Of a stretch of DNA of 64,000 bases, positions 34,531 to 45,410 are shown piece after piece. The DNA comes from Gongronella butleri (Eukaryota > Mucoromycota > Mucoromycetes > Mucorales > Cunninghamellaceae), in assembly GCA_025201375.1 (NCBI GenBank), contig JAIWZP010000002.1, positions 1,054,001-1,118,000 on the forward strand, read 5' to 3'. Below the pieces are notes generated by a model. The model had not been told where the DNA came from. It did not search any database and worked only from the letters and a program-made list of their open reading frames with translations. The position numbers and the translations under genes are program-made. Numbering within the stretch: position 1 is the stretch's first letter; the number at the start of each line of letters is the position of its first letter.

Positions 34531-36785
34531 ATGGAGACCATGACTCCTGCCTCTGCGGTGCCTGCTGGCGCCGCCACGACGCCGCGTTCGCTGTGGAAAG
34601 ACACGGTCGATCGATTCCGCACGCAGCGCAACTACAAGCGGATCAATCCGATCCCCGCCCTGAAGATCGACACTAAGGCGGCGTCAGCCGCGCCAACTGT
34701 GTCCAAGAAGGCGGCGAAACTCGAGCAGCCATCAGCAAACGCGCTGATTGTGCCGCAAAAAGACGATTCCGCGGCTTCACCGCAGCCGCGTGCCATTCCG
34801 CCATCCCGCCCGCTTCCCAGGGGTGTCCTCCAGCAGCAGCAGGTCACTGCATCCGCCGTGTCGCCGGCGCCGTCATCCATCACCGCGCCATCTACCATAA
34901 AACGACCGCAATCCACCATTTTGTCGTCATTGATGCCCGAAAAGGCCACTTACCAGACACGCCTGCGCCGCGTCACCACCCTGCTGTCCCCACTTTCACT
35001 CCTCAACCAGAAAAAGGCACCCTCGGTCACTGGACCCGTCCAATTGACACGCGATACGGCCTCTGTATCTTCATCTGTGGACAGTGACACGTCCTCCGTC
35101 GTCCTTGTGTACTTTTTATAACACAAAGCAATGTCAAACTGAGTGGCACTGACCTAGCCGATTCTCTTGTAGACAAAATTTGGCCAAGGAACAGCCGAAA
35201 CTCGGCACACTTTGTTGCAATGGTAAAAAAAAAAAAAAAAGTGGGAAAATGGTTATAATTGACTCATCTCTTTGCTTATGTCACTAGTCTTACAGGTGAC
35301 ATGCCCCGAATTGACAAGAGGTAGTGCATGACGCGTAAAAAAAAAGGCGGAGGGGAGAGAACGAGCGACACGCGTCTCAATTTCCATATTTGTTGCCAGA
35401 TCTCGATTTTGAGCTGCATCTTCAATTACAAGGCAAGACCATTGCGGTGCGGCATGGTGAGCTGCGCAAGCACGCAAAATCATACGCTATCTGTCACCTG
35501 CCAGACGTGTGGCTGGCCATGTAGGGCAACGCAAAATGCTTCAAACGGCGCAATTTGACGCGATTTCTTTTATTTCATTCATTTTTTTCCTCAGTCAATT
35601 GGATTACCCGGAGGATCTTGCGTTTGTCTTGTACACGCAGCCTGTGCGCGGCTTGATGATGAAGCCGTCAATGAGCACACCAGGCAAAATGAAAGACTAT
35701 GTGGCGCAGCAGGCAGCTCGACTGCCGCGCATGAAGCGCAGCGTCTCCAGATCGGTCGATTCCAGGACACGCATCATGGCAGGGTATAAAAAGGTCATGA
35801 CGGCGCCATTGGCCTCTTTTTCGTCGTCATCGTCGTCTTCGTTGCGATCGTCGTTGCGCGACGACGCGAGCGTTGTGCAATCCGGGCAAAGATTGTACCA
35901 ATTGGAGGCGCCCCAGCACCAGCAGCAGCCATTTGAGATCCTTGTGGATTTCCAATGGCAATGGGCGCCGGTGACAGAGGTGACGACCGTGCGACCACAT
36001 CGCTTGGACCGTCACGCGCCAAATGACGTATCCACCACGGCTGCCGCCGCCACATCGGCAACCCCGTCGTACCCGTGGCTCAAGTACAACATGGATGCCG
36101 TATCTCCATTGTCGCCTGACCTCGAGAACCCCGAGATCCTCTTTGCCAACAAGGATGCCATCCAATCTGCCCTGCACCACGCTGATAATGGTGATTTTCT
36201 CACCTTTTACGTCCACGGCATCGCCTATCCTGTAAGTAGAAACAACAACAACAACAACAAAAAAAAAAAAAGAAAGCTCAAAAACGCGCATTTTTATTTA
36301 ATTTTTTGTTTTTATATTTGTCGCGGCAGGAATGGAAACGCTATTGGGTGACACTCGAACACCATCGGCTGCTTTTGCGTCCTTTTGCATACAAGGTAAT
36401 TTTAAATTGACTTTGACCATGGTGCCTGATTTTTCCTTTTTTTCAGAACAAAGAGCCTGTTCACGCGATTCCATTGCAGCAATTGGTGCAGGTTTCGAAG
36501 CCTACTGAGGAAGATCAGGAATATATTTGCTTGAACCGGCAATTGGGCGCGGTGCTGCAGTTTGAGCTTCCAGCGATGCCGAGTCGGCTGCGCGAGAGCG
36601 TATGGTCAGGCCCTGGTGGCAGCAAGGTGTATATGCTGGCAGACCACGCCGACGCAGCGCTCAATTGGCGCCGGGCATTGACATTCCACGTCCTTACACT
36701 GGCGCAGCAACAGCAAGATTTCCCCGCAACCCTTCACGATCAGGAAAATATCTACAACATCGATTACAGCCGATTTTTGTGGTGA
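34531..36785 (+). CDS. PH-domain protein with Ser/Pro-rich N-terminus, seven exons
   Basis: Exons 34531-35108, 35173-35222, 35288-35320, 35400-35520, 35595-36231, 36330-36395 and 36447-36785 join to 607 residues. Two of the exons are only 50 and 33 nt long; phases close only with these junctions. The N-terminal 190 residues are disordered (Ser, Pro, Ala). Residues about 190-285 look beta-rich (LDFELHLQLQGKTIAVRHGE, CHLPDVWLAIQLDYPEDLAF). The C-terminal region around 460-590 resembles a PH domain (FLTFYVHGIAYPEWKRYWVT, LLLRPFAYK, final helix ADAALNWRRALTFHVL). A C2-like plus PH arrangement is reminiscent of anillin-type scaffolds, but the similarity is too weak to name it. Likely membrane- or cortex-associated; function unknown. 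Confidence 0.7.
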
Positions 36786-36983
36786 TGACGTGCCTCAGTC
36801 TCGATGCCATTCGATTTTGAGAATCAATAAATAAGCAAGGAGCCACGGAGAGAGAGGGATGAATAGGACGTCATGAAGAAACCGGCTCTTTTTTTGTTTT
36901 TTGTTGTTTTTTTTTGCTTTTATTATTCGTAAGGGATTAGAAACAATTGGTAAGGGGGAAGCGGGTGGCATGGAATGATCGCC

Positions 36984-37283
36984 CTAGTAGGGGCACTCCA
37001 GCTTGATGTTCTTGACGTACATGGAAATGTCCTTGTGCGCGTCCCACTGTAAAAAAAAAAAAGCAAGAAATGTCAGGGCAAGACAAGGGGCAGGAGGGAT
37101 ATTCTTACGTCAATAGGGCCCTGAGCCCAGTGGGAGGTGCCAGGATCCTTGGAGCCATCCCAGAGACCAATGCCAATCATCGAGGGGCTGGCCGGATATT
37201 CACCATTGGTGCTCGCGCGTGTCTCTTCACGGATCATATTGCCATCAATGTACCATTTGATGGAATCAGGTGACCTAGCGTAC

Positions 37284-37314
<31 letters not shown>

Positions 37315-38133
37315 GGGGTCAGGGAATAAATTAAATCAAATGAGGGCAAAAGAAATCAAAGGGGGACACTAAGGGGAGTGGTTCAACGCGCTTTACCAAT
37401 CAATGGTGTATCTGTGGTACGTGCCCGACACATCGCCTTTGTGCACCCTGCTGTTCTTGCCATAGACGATGTTCTTGCCCCAGAAATAGTTGGTCCTATC
37501 AAAAAAAAAACACGGTCAGACACGCCTCAAATATAAAAAACGCGCGTTTTTACTGGGCATCATCAGCTACGACGCGTCAAGAAAATTAAAAAAAAGGAAT
37601 GAGCAATGTCATTTTTAGCATTTTTCGTCTGTTGGTGCTTACGATTGGCAAGCAATTCAAAGTCGATTTCGTCCTTTGTCTCCTCCGACTTGAAAATCAA
37701 GGCGGACACGGCGCCGCCGGCATCGGGGGCCTTGATGTCTGCGGACAGGATGCCGTAGAGCACGGGTGAGTGGTAATTGAACGTCGGGCCATCGCCGGCC
37801 ACCGTATTGTAGTTGGCATCTGCAAGAAAAAGCGGTTAATATGCATTTCGGGCTCGCGCGTCGCGTCGGTGGCCACGACGCGACAATTTTTTTCTTACCC
37901 TCCGCCTTGTCATAGAGCGTCTTATAATTGCCGTGGCCGGGACCTACGAGAATGAGCTTGGTGTTGTCGTTCGTTTCGACGTACAAGTTGCTCTTGGCAT
38001 TGGACGTCCATCCGTCGCCAATGTTGCCCTGGAAGGGCTCGCATTGGCTGCGGCGGCTGACGTGCGGCGCGGCAAGCGCGCCTTGCAGGGCGGACAGCGC
38101 AACAAGCGCCTGGATCTTGGAGAGATGCACCAT
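36984..38133 (-). CDS. Secreted GH16 CRH-type glucan/chitin transglycosylase, six exons including a 13-nt microexon
   Basis: Exons 38133-37899, 37819-37643, 37566-37554, 37495-37397, 37274-37109 and 37046-36984 join to 250 residues. A signal peptide (LSKIQALVALSALQGALA) ends near residue 21. The catalytic GH16 motif EIDFE (DEIDFELLAN) is near residue 130. It is followed by DDAQTNYFWGKN, the position of the conserved AQTNY of Crh proteins. Half of that block is contributed by the 13-nt microexon; without it the frame breaks. Later landmarks are YHRYTIDW and IKWYIDGNMIREE. Crh enzymes link chitin to beta-1,6/1,3-glucan in the cell wall. Unlike yeast Crh1 there is no Ser/Thr-rich tail or GPI signal, so the enzyme is probably soluble. 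A TATA box lies about 100 bp upstream. Confidence 0.9.
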
Positions 38134-39053
38134 TTTGTTCGATTTAAGAAAAAAAATAATTACACGAAAGGAAAAAAGAATAAAGAGAAATTGAAAGTCT
38201 CCCAAAAGTCAAGGACGCGCACCACGCGCTTGCTTTATATAGCCCGTCGAAACAAGGCAATTGAACACGACAAGGGGTGGTGGAAGAAGAAAAAAAAAAA
38301 GATGGAACACTTGTTTACCTCCTTGCTTGTTCATCCTTTTGCCCCCCTCTTTTTTTCCCCCCTCTCTCCTTGCGATAAAACCCCAGCCTTTTATTCTTAT
38401 ATGTATGCTATGTTCAGGGGCAAGAAGTAGAAAAGCAAATGGGGCTAATTGGGTCCAGGATGCAATTTACAAGGTGTATTTCTCTTTTTTCTCCTGGATT
38501 CCTCTCGTTTCTCCTCTCTGTTCCTCCTCGCCCCTCCTTAATCCTGCCTTGCACACTCGTTTCCTCTTGCCTCTTCATTGCAACCCATGTGTCCAGACTA
38601 AAGGATCGATTTTTTTTTTCTTTGGACAATAGCAATACGCGCAGAATCGCGTGAGCACACCTATCATTTGCCCGTGTCGATCTGCACATGTGGAGGCTCC
38701 ACACAACAACGCAATTCCGCCCGCAATTCTGCCGATCCATCCCCCCCCCAAAAAAAAGGCACCCATTGGCCCTTTGGCCCCTTGGTGCGCGCCATTGACA
38801 CGCTTATGATGCGTCAAACTCGCCATTCATCCTCAGAGCGGCGGTTGGCGATCATGATGGCACTAAAAGATGAGGTCATGGTCGCGTGATTCGACGAATT
38901 GAGTGTGAATACAATGTAAAAGGGCATTTATTCGAGGAATTGGCCGATCTACACAGAGAAAAAGAAGACATTGGATGAGTGTTGCTTGTCGACGAGATTG
39001 CCTTGTAAATTTTACCTAATGTCAATGGATTGAATTGCGGGAGAGCATATGAT
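38134..39053. other. Upstream region of the GH16 gene and 3' flank of QCR10
   Basis: No gene seen between the GH16 promoter and QCR10. The stretch 38290-38560 is pyrimidine-rich on the plus strand. A C-tract followed by an A-tract lies at 38742-38757. Confidence 0.5.
38234..38241 (-). promoter_or_regulatory. TATA box of the GH16 gene
   Basis: Minus-strand reading is TATATAAA, about 100 bp upstream of the ATG at 38133, in the context GGCTATATAAAGCAAG. Most housekeeping genes in this window lack such a box; this secreted-protein gene and the small secreted protein at 44.0 kb have one. Confidence 0.6.
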
Positions 39054-39333
39054 TTATTGCTCCTCCTCGACCTTCCAGTAGCTGCCGGCAATGGGGATGC
39101 GCGACAAGACATCCTTCTTCACCAAGGGCACGTCCGAGCCGAGGAGGGCGAGGGCAGAGCCGGCGGCGGCACCCCAGATAGCGAGCGAGGGAGCACTGTT
39201 CAAGGTAAAAGAGGTGAAAAAGGGATTAAAACGAGCTTTTGGGATTTGTGCATGCGGCGTCTTACGCGCGGATGAGCTTTTCGGGGGTGATGGCACCAAA
39301 GTGGGGGTTGCTGACGATCTGACGGACGGGCAT
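39054..39333 (-). CDS. QCR10: Ubiquinol-cytochrome c reductase (complex III) subunit 10, two exons
   Basis: Exons 39333-39266 and 39195-39054 join to 69 residues. The sequence HFGAITPEKLIRAAPSLAIW, then GSALALLGSDVPLVKKDVL and RIPIAGSYW, matches the fungal Qcr10 pattern: a short matrix N-terminus, a single transmembrane helix and a conserved VPLVKKDVLSRIP-type tail. Qcr10 is a peripheral accessory subunit of the inner-membrane bc1 complex, close to the Rieske protein. The gene is divergent from TRAPPC4 with 173 bp between start codons, so the promoter is shared or overlapping. Confidence 0.88.
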
Positions 39334-39506
39334 AATGCAAGTAAAGTGTGTTGTTAAAAGAAAAAAAAAAAAGTGGAAAGACGCAAAAATGAAAAGAAAA
39401 GGCAGGACCCCGGCTCTTTTCTCGCCCGGGCCGGGCCTTGGTGGTCAATTCAAGAGCCGATCGTCATCAATTCCTCTCTTCCCCTTTTCTTTCGGTTGCT
39501 CTGTCC

Positions 39507-39978
39507 ATGATCTACTCGTTTTACATCATCAACAAGGCTGGCGGGCTGGTCTACCAAAAGGATTTTACGGAGCATTTGGTCAAATTGTCGAGCAATGACT
39601 ATCTTGTGCTAGCTGGCACGTTCCATGGGTAAAACATGACATTTCCGCCGAGAAAGCGCGTCTTGACGGTCCTTTTTTTTCTTTTTGCCAAGTGTGCACG
39701 CGATTACATCCAAAATTTCGCCCTTGGCGGGCTCCTCGGGCATTGAGATGCTGGAGGCCGACACGTTCAAATTGTATTGTTTCCAGACACTGACGGGGTC
39801 CAAGTTTCTATTGATCACGGCGCCACAGCAAGCCAATGTGGACCCATACATGAAGCGAATCTATGACATTTACAGCGATTTTGTGATGAAGAACCCTTTC
39901 CATACCCCCGAGATGCCCATCCGCTCCGAATACTTTGATCAATCGCTACTGAAACTGATCAAGAGCGTCAATGGCTAA
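39507..39978 (+). CDS. TRS23: TRAPP complex subunit 4 (Trs23/TRAPPC4), two exons
   Basis: Exons 39507-39628 and 39693-39978 join to 135 residues. The longin/sedlin-type fold is visible from the start ([20 protein letters not shown]). Family landmarks follow: [43 protein letters not shown], and the C-terminal [26 protein letters not shown]4 is a core subunit of the TRAPP complexes that activate the Rab Ypt1 in ER-Golgi and autophagy traffic. The length is that of the short animal and fungal form. Stops converge with mL43, 85 bp apart. Confidence 0.93.
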
Positions 39979-40063
39979 AGAAAAAGAAAAAAAGTGGAAA
40001 AAAAGAATAAAAAATGCCTTTTGTTTATGTACAATGGAAAAAGGAGGGGGGGAATGGCGTTGT

Positions 40064-40631
40064 CTAAATGGTGTGAGAGGTGGAGTGGAAGGGCGACCAG
40101 ATGCCGCGCACGCTCTCGGTGGTGGAAACGACGGGCTTCTTGGCGAGCAAGCGAAGTTTTTCGCCGCTGGACGATTGCAACAGATTGACCTTGTTGCTGA
40201 TCTCGTTGGCCTGCATGTTGCGCGTGCAAATCACCTTGTCACGGCCATTGACTGCGAATTGAACGAAAAAGAGGGTGTCAATGGCATTGCATTTCAACGA
40301 TTTTGCCTGGCGACTGCGCGAAAAATGAGTTTTTAATGCTTACGATAGTAGCCACGAACCACGGGGTGCTTGGCCTTGCGCTGCTGAACAACGATTTCAA
40401 TCTGGGGGTTCTCGCGCGCGAAGTTGACAAGGTCCTTTTTAATGTAGTCGCTACAAAAACGAAAAAAAAGCGGCAGATCAGCACGATTTGCCTTGTTGCT
40501 CCGTGTTTTTTTCCTTACACCATGCCCTTGCTGCTGCCCCAATGCTCGCAATAGTTGAAGACAAGCTTTCTGCACTGCAAGACAAAGGCTCCAGCGCCGT
40601 TGCTAACAGGTTTAAGGATCTTGGACGACAT
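40064..40631 (-). CDS. Mitochondrial large-subunit ribosomal protein mL43, three exons
   Basis: Exons 40631-40519, 40450-40344 and 40251-40064 join to 135 residues. The core (LQCRKLVFNYCEHWGSSKGM, IKKDLVNFARENPQIEIVVQ, KHPVVRGYYLNGRDKVICTR) is the mL43/MRPL43 (yeast Mrpl51) thioredoxin-like domain with its conserved 'G..V..Y' strand region. The C-terminal extension ends RGIWSPFHSTSHTI, the position where fungal homologues also carry a WSPF-like motif. The protein is imported without an obvious cleavable presequence. Divergent from MRD1 across about 190 bp. Confidence 0.9.
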
Positions 40632-40818
40632 TAGGTAAAAGAAAAGAGGAGGAAAGAGAAGAAAACAGGAGAAAAGGCTGGGGTTGAAAAAGATGCGGAC
40701 GAGCAAGCAGGCATCATTTTCCGTCTCTGATGGAAATCCGGGTGGCTGAACATTCAAAAGATTCGTACAAAATGCGTTTTGACTCTTTCTTTTTCACTTT
40801 TTTCACTGTTGATCCCAA

Positions 40819-43624
40819 ATGTAAGTCGCCCCTGTTTGTTCGTTGTCGTGTCTCACACGCTTCTTTTCTACTTAGGTCTCGTCTGATTGTCAAAAACCTT
40901 CCCAAGGACCTGACTGAGGACAAATTCCGCGCGCACTTTGCAAAGAAAGGCGAGGTGACGGACGCAAAGCTTATGCGCACGAGGTAAAATAAGCAGAGCA
41001 ATTCGCTTTTGTGAACCATGCTCCTCACTCCCTCTTTTTTTTTTTAACAGCGACGGCCATTCACGCCGATTTGGATTCATTGGTTATCGCAACAACCAAG
41101 CGGCTGAGGCTGCACTCAAGTATTTCCACGGCACGTTTATCAACACCTCCAAGATCGTGGTCGAGAAGGCCGTGCCTGTAAAAAAAACTTGGTCCTTGCT
41201 GAAAGCTGCCAGTTGCATGTGTCTCATACGTTTTTTATTTTTTTATTTTTTTTTGTTGCTTTAGGTCGGCTCGGAAGCGATACCCCGTCCTTGGAGCAAG
41301 TATTCCAAGGGAAGCTCGGCCAATACGCGCATCACGGGCGAGAGCAAGGCCGCGTCGGCTTTCAAGGTGGAGGAGACGGACGCGTTTGTTGAGAAAAAGG
41401 CGAAATTGCTCGAGCACATCAACAAGTTAAAGGCCGACGAGCAGGATCCCAAGCTAAAGGAGTATTTGGACGTCATGACGTCGCGCTCCAAGAGCAAGAC
41501 ATGGACAAATGACGATCTCGCGACCCTCACCGACTATGCCGCGAAGAAGGGCGCGGTGCCACACACCGCCGACGACGATTTGTACGACGATTTGCCCGTT
41601 TCCAAGCCCAACAAGGGCAATGATGACGAAAGCGACGAGGAAGACGACAAAAATGAGGACGAAGACGCCGAAAAGGAGGAGGATAACATGGACGTCGACG
41701 ATGCGGATCTGCCAGAGCGCGCGCGCTTGAAAAAGGAGCGCGAACAGCAAGAAGAGGATCCCGAGGACCAAATCCAGGATACCGGTCGCCTTTATCTGCG
41801 CAATCTCCCCTACTCGTGCTCTGAGCAAGACTTGCGCGACACCTTTGCCTCTTTTGGCCCTCTGTCAGAGGTAATTTTTAAAACAAAAGAGCCAGAAAAT
41901 GGCAAAAATCTCACATCTCTTTTTAATTTTCTTCGTCTATTCCAGGTGCACATGCCGATTGCCAAGGATACCAAGCAGGCCAAGGGATATGCATACATTG
42001 CATTCATGTTGCCGGAGCATGCGATCAAGGCGTACAAGGCAATGGACATGAAAGAATTCCAGGGTCGCCTTTTGCACGTCCTGCCCGCCAAAGAAAAGCC
42101 TGCCAGCAAGGAAGAGGACATTTACGGCCCCAATGGCACAAAGATCAGCAAGGTCAAGAAAGAAAAGGAGCAGAAACGTCGCAATCTCGCTGGAAACGAC
42201 TTTAATTGGAACTCTCTCTACATGAGCGTAAGTAAACCCCTCCTCTTTTTTTTTTCTTTTTTTACCTTTTTGGCCGCTCTTCTCATTTCTCTTTTTCTCT
42301 TTCTTAGAGCGACGCGATTGCCGAGTCAATGGCGGACCGTTTGGGCGTGTCCAAAGCCGAATTGTTGAGTGCGGATGCGGACAATGCGGCGGTGCGTCTT
42401 GCGCTGGCGGAGACGCAGATCATTGCCGAGACCAAGGAGTTCTTTGAGGAGCACGGCATTGTGCTTGATTCGTTTGGCAAAAAGGAGCGCAGCGACACGG
42501 TCATTCTCATCAAAAACATTCCTTTTGGCACGTCTGAGGACGATTTGCGCGAATTGTTTGGCAAGCACGGCGATTTGGGCCGCGTGCTGATCCCGCCTGC
42601 AAAGACTATGGCCGTGGTGGAATTCATCGAGCCCACGGAAGCGCGTCGCGCGTTCCAGGCACTTGCTTACCGCCGTTTCAAGGATACCGTGCTTTATCTC
42701 GAAAAGGGTCCCAAGGACATGTTCAATGCCAAGTACAATCCTGCCACCGCTCGCAAGCCGGCCGCCACCAGCCTCACCGACCAGCAAGACGAGCAAGAGG
42801 AAGAAAAAGAGACAGCGCCGGTCAAATCCGCCGCCGACGTGCTGGATATTCATGCCAAAGCCGACACCGAGGATTTGTCGCAGGTGGCCACGCTCTTTGT
42901 CAAGAATCTCAACTTCCAAACAACGCCTGGCGACCTCCAAAAGGCATTTGCGGGCATCAATGGCTATCGTTCGTCGCGCATCAATGTCAAACGCAATGCA
43001 AAGGACCCAAGCAAGCCTCTCAGCATGGGCTTTGGCTTTGTCGAGTTTGTTAACAAGGACGCCGCCGAAAAGGCGCTCAAGGCTATGCAGGTAAGAAAGA
43101 AAAAAATGTAAAAATGAGAAATGACGCGCCTGTCTCACGCGCTCTACCTTTTTTTTAAGGGTTACAAATTGGATGGCCATGCTTTGCAATTGAAATACTC
43201 GCACCGTGACGCCGCCAAGCAAGGCAAGGCGGCTGCCCCGAGCGGCCAGCCGGACACGACCAAGTTGGTGGTGCGCAACGTGCCATTCGAGTCGACGGCC
43301 AAGGATTTGCGCGAGCTGTTTAGCGCGTATGGCCAGCTCAAATCGCTGCGCCTGCCACGCAAGTTCAATGGTGGCCACCGTGGTTTCGCCTTTTTGGACT
43401 TTATGACCAAGCAGGAGGCCAAGAATGTCTTTGACAACATGGGCAACATCCATTTGTACGGCCGTCATCTCGTCCTCGAATGGGCCGAGGACGACGAGGG
43501 CGTCGAAGCTCTGCGTGAAAAGACGGGCAAGCATTATGCAAAGGAAAAGCGCATGGACGGCCCCAACAAGAAGCGCAAAGTTGATCTTGATAATGACGAC
43601 GACGACATGGACATGTCCGATTAG
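40819..43624 (+). CDS. MRD1: MRD1/RBM19 pre-rRNA processing factor with five RRMs; start codon split by an intron
   Basis: The coding sequence begins with AT at 40819-40820, then 40876-40983, 41051-41177, 41265-41870, 41946-42227, 42308-43090 and 43160-43624, giving 790 residues. The initiator ATG is formed by joining AT to G across the first intron. The resulting [20 protein letters not shown] matches the conserved N-terminus of yeast and fission-yeast Mrd1. Five RRMs follow at about residues 2-80, 253-335, 438-510, 568-650 and 670-745. An acidic linker ([15 protein letters not shown]) and the conserved RPWSKYS segment lie between RRM1 and RRM2. Mrd1 binds 35S pre-rRNA and U3 snoRNA and is needed for early 18S cleavages in the nucleolus. 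Yeast Mrd1 is 887 residues, so this one is slightly shorter. Confidence 0.92.
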
Positions 43625-44035
43625 GCTCTCTTTTTTTTATTTTTTTCCTCATTCTCTCCTCCATTCCCCCTGTTTTTTTGTTCCTTTTATTCTTCGTATT
43701 TTAGACGCGCATTTCGCATTGTACAGCTTCCCTTCCACTGCATCAATTAAAGCAATTCCATCATTCATGTCAATTTTTTTAATATTTCGTATCACGACGC
43801 GTTCTTTTTCGTTTTTTTACGCGTTGTTGCCACCACCACTGCCCTTTTTTTTTTTTTTGGTCTTTTGCCATGCTGCATTGGTGATCAATCATTCGCTTCG
43901 CGTGCTCAATTTTTATTCATTTTTTTTTTTACGAAAAGGGAGAGGGGAGGTCAAAAGATTGAAAAATGGTCATTGTCATCCGCTCATACACGGCGACCAC
44001 GCCGCCAAGACTAGCCTTGGTAGACTTCAGCAACG
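43625..44035. other. Convergent spacer downstream of MRD1
   Basis: No gene. T-tracts at 43630-43640, 43845-43858 and 43919-43930, and ACGCG words near 43708 and 43797. Possible polyadenylation signals for both flanking genes but none decisive. Confidence 0.45.
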
Positions 44036-44332
44036 CTAGTGTTGCGTGGGGCCATTGGGGTCCTCACGTTGGGCATGAACGTCACCAGAATGAGCAGAAT
44101 TGGGCACGTACGCGTTGTGATCGTCGCCAGACGAGACGGCATTGGGCGCGTTTGAGCTGTCGCGTCGCTGGACCCATGCCGCAGGAGGTGCACAATTGGG
44201 GAATTCAGGGGGACATCCGCTCAGCATGCGAGAGGGGCCACCGACACCATTTTCAACGGGTGCCGCCAAGACCATAGTGCCGAGGAAGCCAATGCCAGCG
44301 CTTGCGAGAAAGAGAATCTTGGAAAGAACCAT
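44036..44332 (-). CDS. Small secreted protein of unknown function
   Basis: Single-exon frame of 98 residues. The first 23 residues are a clear signal peptide (MVLSKILFLASAGIGFLGTM, then VLAAP). The mature part is short and hydrophilic, with one Cys pair (SGCPPEFPNCAPP) and many Asn, Ser, Asp and His residues. There is no family I recognise. A TATA box 50 bp upstream and the signal peptide support a real gene. Secreted effector or wall-associated peptide are both possible. Confidence 0.6.
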   Translation of the reverse strand: MVLSKILFLASAGIGFLGTMVLAAPVENGVGGPSRMLSGCPPEFPNCAPPAAWVQRRDSSNAPNAVSSGDDHNAYVPNSAHSGDVHAQREDPNGPTQH

Positions 44333-44380
44333 TTTGGATAAAGAACATAAGAAAAAAAAAAGCTGTGCTTGACGGCTTCC

Positions 44381-44387
44381 TTTTATA
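44381..44387 (-). promoter_or_regulatory. TATA box of the small secreted protein gene
   Basis: Minus-strand reading TATAAAA (context AATTATAAAAGGAAG), about 50 bp upstream of the ATG at 44332. The short distance implies a very short leader. Confidence 0.55.
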
Positions 44388-44984
44388 ATTTCTCAAAAAA
44401 AAAAAAAAAAAAAAAAAAAGAAAAGGGAGAGATGGACAACGTCATGGGATGATCTTGGTCGTTGGCAATCATCTTGCAGCAAGAGACGCGCTCTTTTGAC
44501 GTCTTCATCATGTGAAACACGCGTACATAAGCACATTATTGGCCGCACAGAGCTCGCCCAGAATTTTTCGTCACGAGTCATGCGCACGGATCGCCCTTGC
44601 ATCCGAGGAGAAGGGGGGAAAAGTTGTCAATTGAGACCCCTTGCAGTTTGACTCCCTTTTTAAAGATATTTTCAGCGCAATCACAGCCACTTTATTCGTT
44701 CTTTTTTTATCATGGCGTAGAGAGAGAGGGGTGGCGAAAAAAAGGAGAATTGGAACGAGTCACGAGTTTCAAAAAAAAAAATGAGAGAGAGAGAGAGACG
44801 TCACTCGAAATGGTTCTGGAGTGACGCGTACCTGAAGAAAAATCGAGCCAGCGGATAGGGACTGCATCTATTGAGAAAGATGCACAACGGCAAATAGGTA
44901 TCATAAGCAACGAAGAGAGCGCTGAAGACTTCGGCTGGAACGAATTGTTGGTACAAAGCGAGGCCCACGCTCCGAAAAACGATT

Positions 44985-45245
44985 TCACGCATTGACAATC
45001 GTTCGTTGGGCGGAGGAGCTTGACGGGCCACGTGTGGCGGCCGACGGATCAGCTGGAAGGATAAGCTGGGGCGGTCGAAAGACCAGCTGGGGAGCGTTCC
45101 GCAAGCTTTGGGGCGCCGCTCGCACAAATTGGGGATTTTGACGCGCTGATTGACTTGCCAATCGCAACGCGTGGCGCATCACAAGGGGAGTCTGACGCGC
45201 AAGAAAAAGGAGAACTTGACGAGTCAGCTGCGACATGTAAATCAT
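44985..45245 (-). CDS. Doubtful small protein (possible mitochondrial presequence)
   Basis: An 86-codon frame starting MIYMSQLTRQVLLFLARQTP is rich in Arg, Gln, Pro and Ala, like a mitochondrial presequence. A second minus-strand frame overlaps it (44801-45127) and contains the more protein-like REIVFRSVGLALYQQFVPAE. I tried to connect the two by a short intron and the phases did not close. It may be a frameshifted gene, a gene with an unseen exon, or chance. Confidence 0.2.
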   Translation of the reverse strand: MIYMSQLTRQVLLFLARQTPLVMRHALRLASQSARQNPQFVRAAPQSLRNAPQLVFRPPQLILPADPSAATRGPSSSSAQRTIVNA

Positions 45246-45410
45246 ACAATGTGCTATGTGGAGATAGAATCACGGATTTTCCGTATTTTTTTTTCATTTC
45301 CTTGCCGTTGGCTATTTTATTTATAGTAGTCATCTTTTTAGAGAAAAAAAAAAAAAGGAGCAAAATCAAGAGCTTTTTTATTCGGATGGCGCAAGGTGAG
45401 GAGGGGGGAA

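Larger units (their letters stand above)
44333..45410. other. Spacer with one doubtful open frame
   Basis: Contains the TATA box above, an A-tract (44395-44419), a GA repeat (44782-44798) and two overlapping minus-strand frames treated under the next entry. Nothing else recognised. Confidence 0.4.

Noticed and set aside
37495..37643. A simple single intron between GH16 exons 2 and 4
   Set aside because: The frame breaks (CGA CCA ACT); only inclusion of the 13-nt microexon gives the conserved AQTNY block.
44801..45127. Minus-strand frame containing REIVFRSVGLALYQQFVPAE as exon 2 of the gene starting at 45245
   Set aside because: I tried donor GC/GTGAAA with acceptor TTCCAG; the resulting frame does not match, so no joined model is offered.
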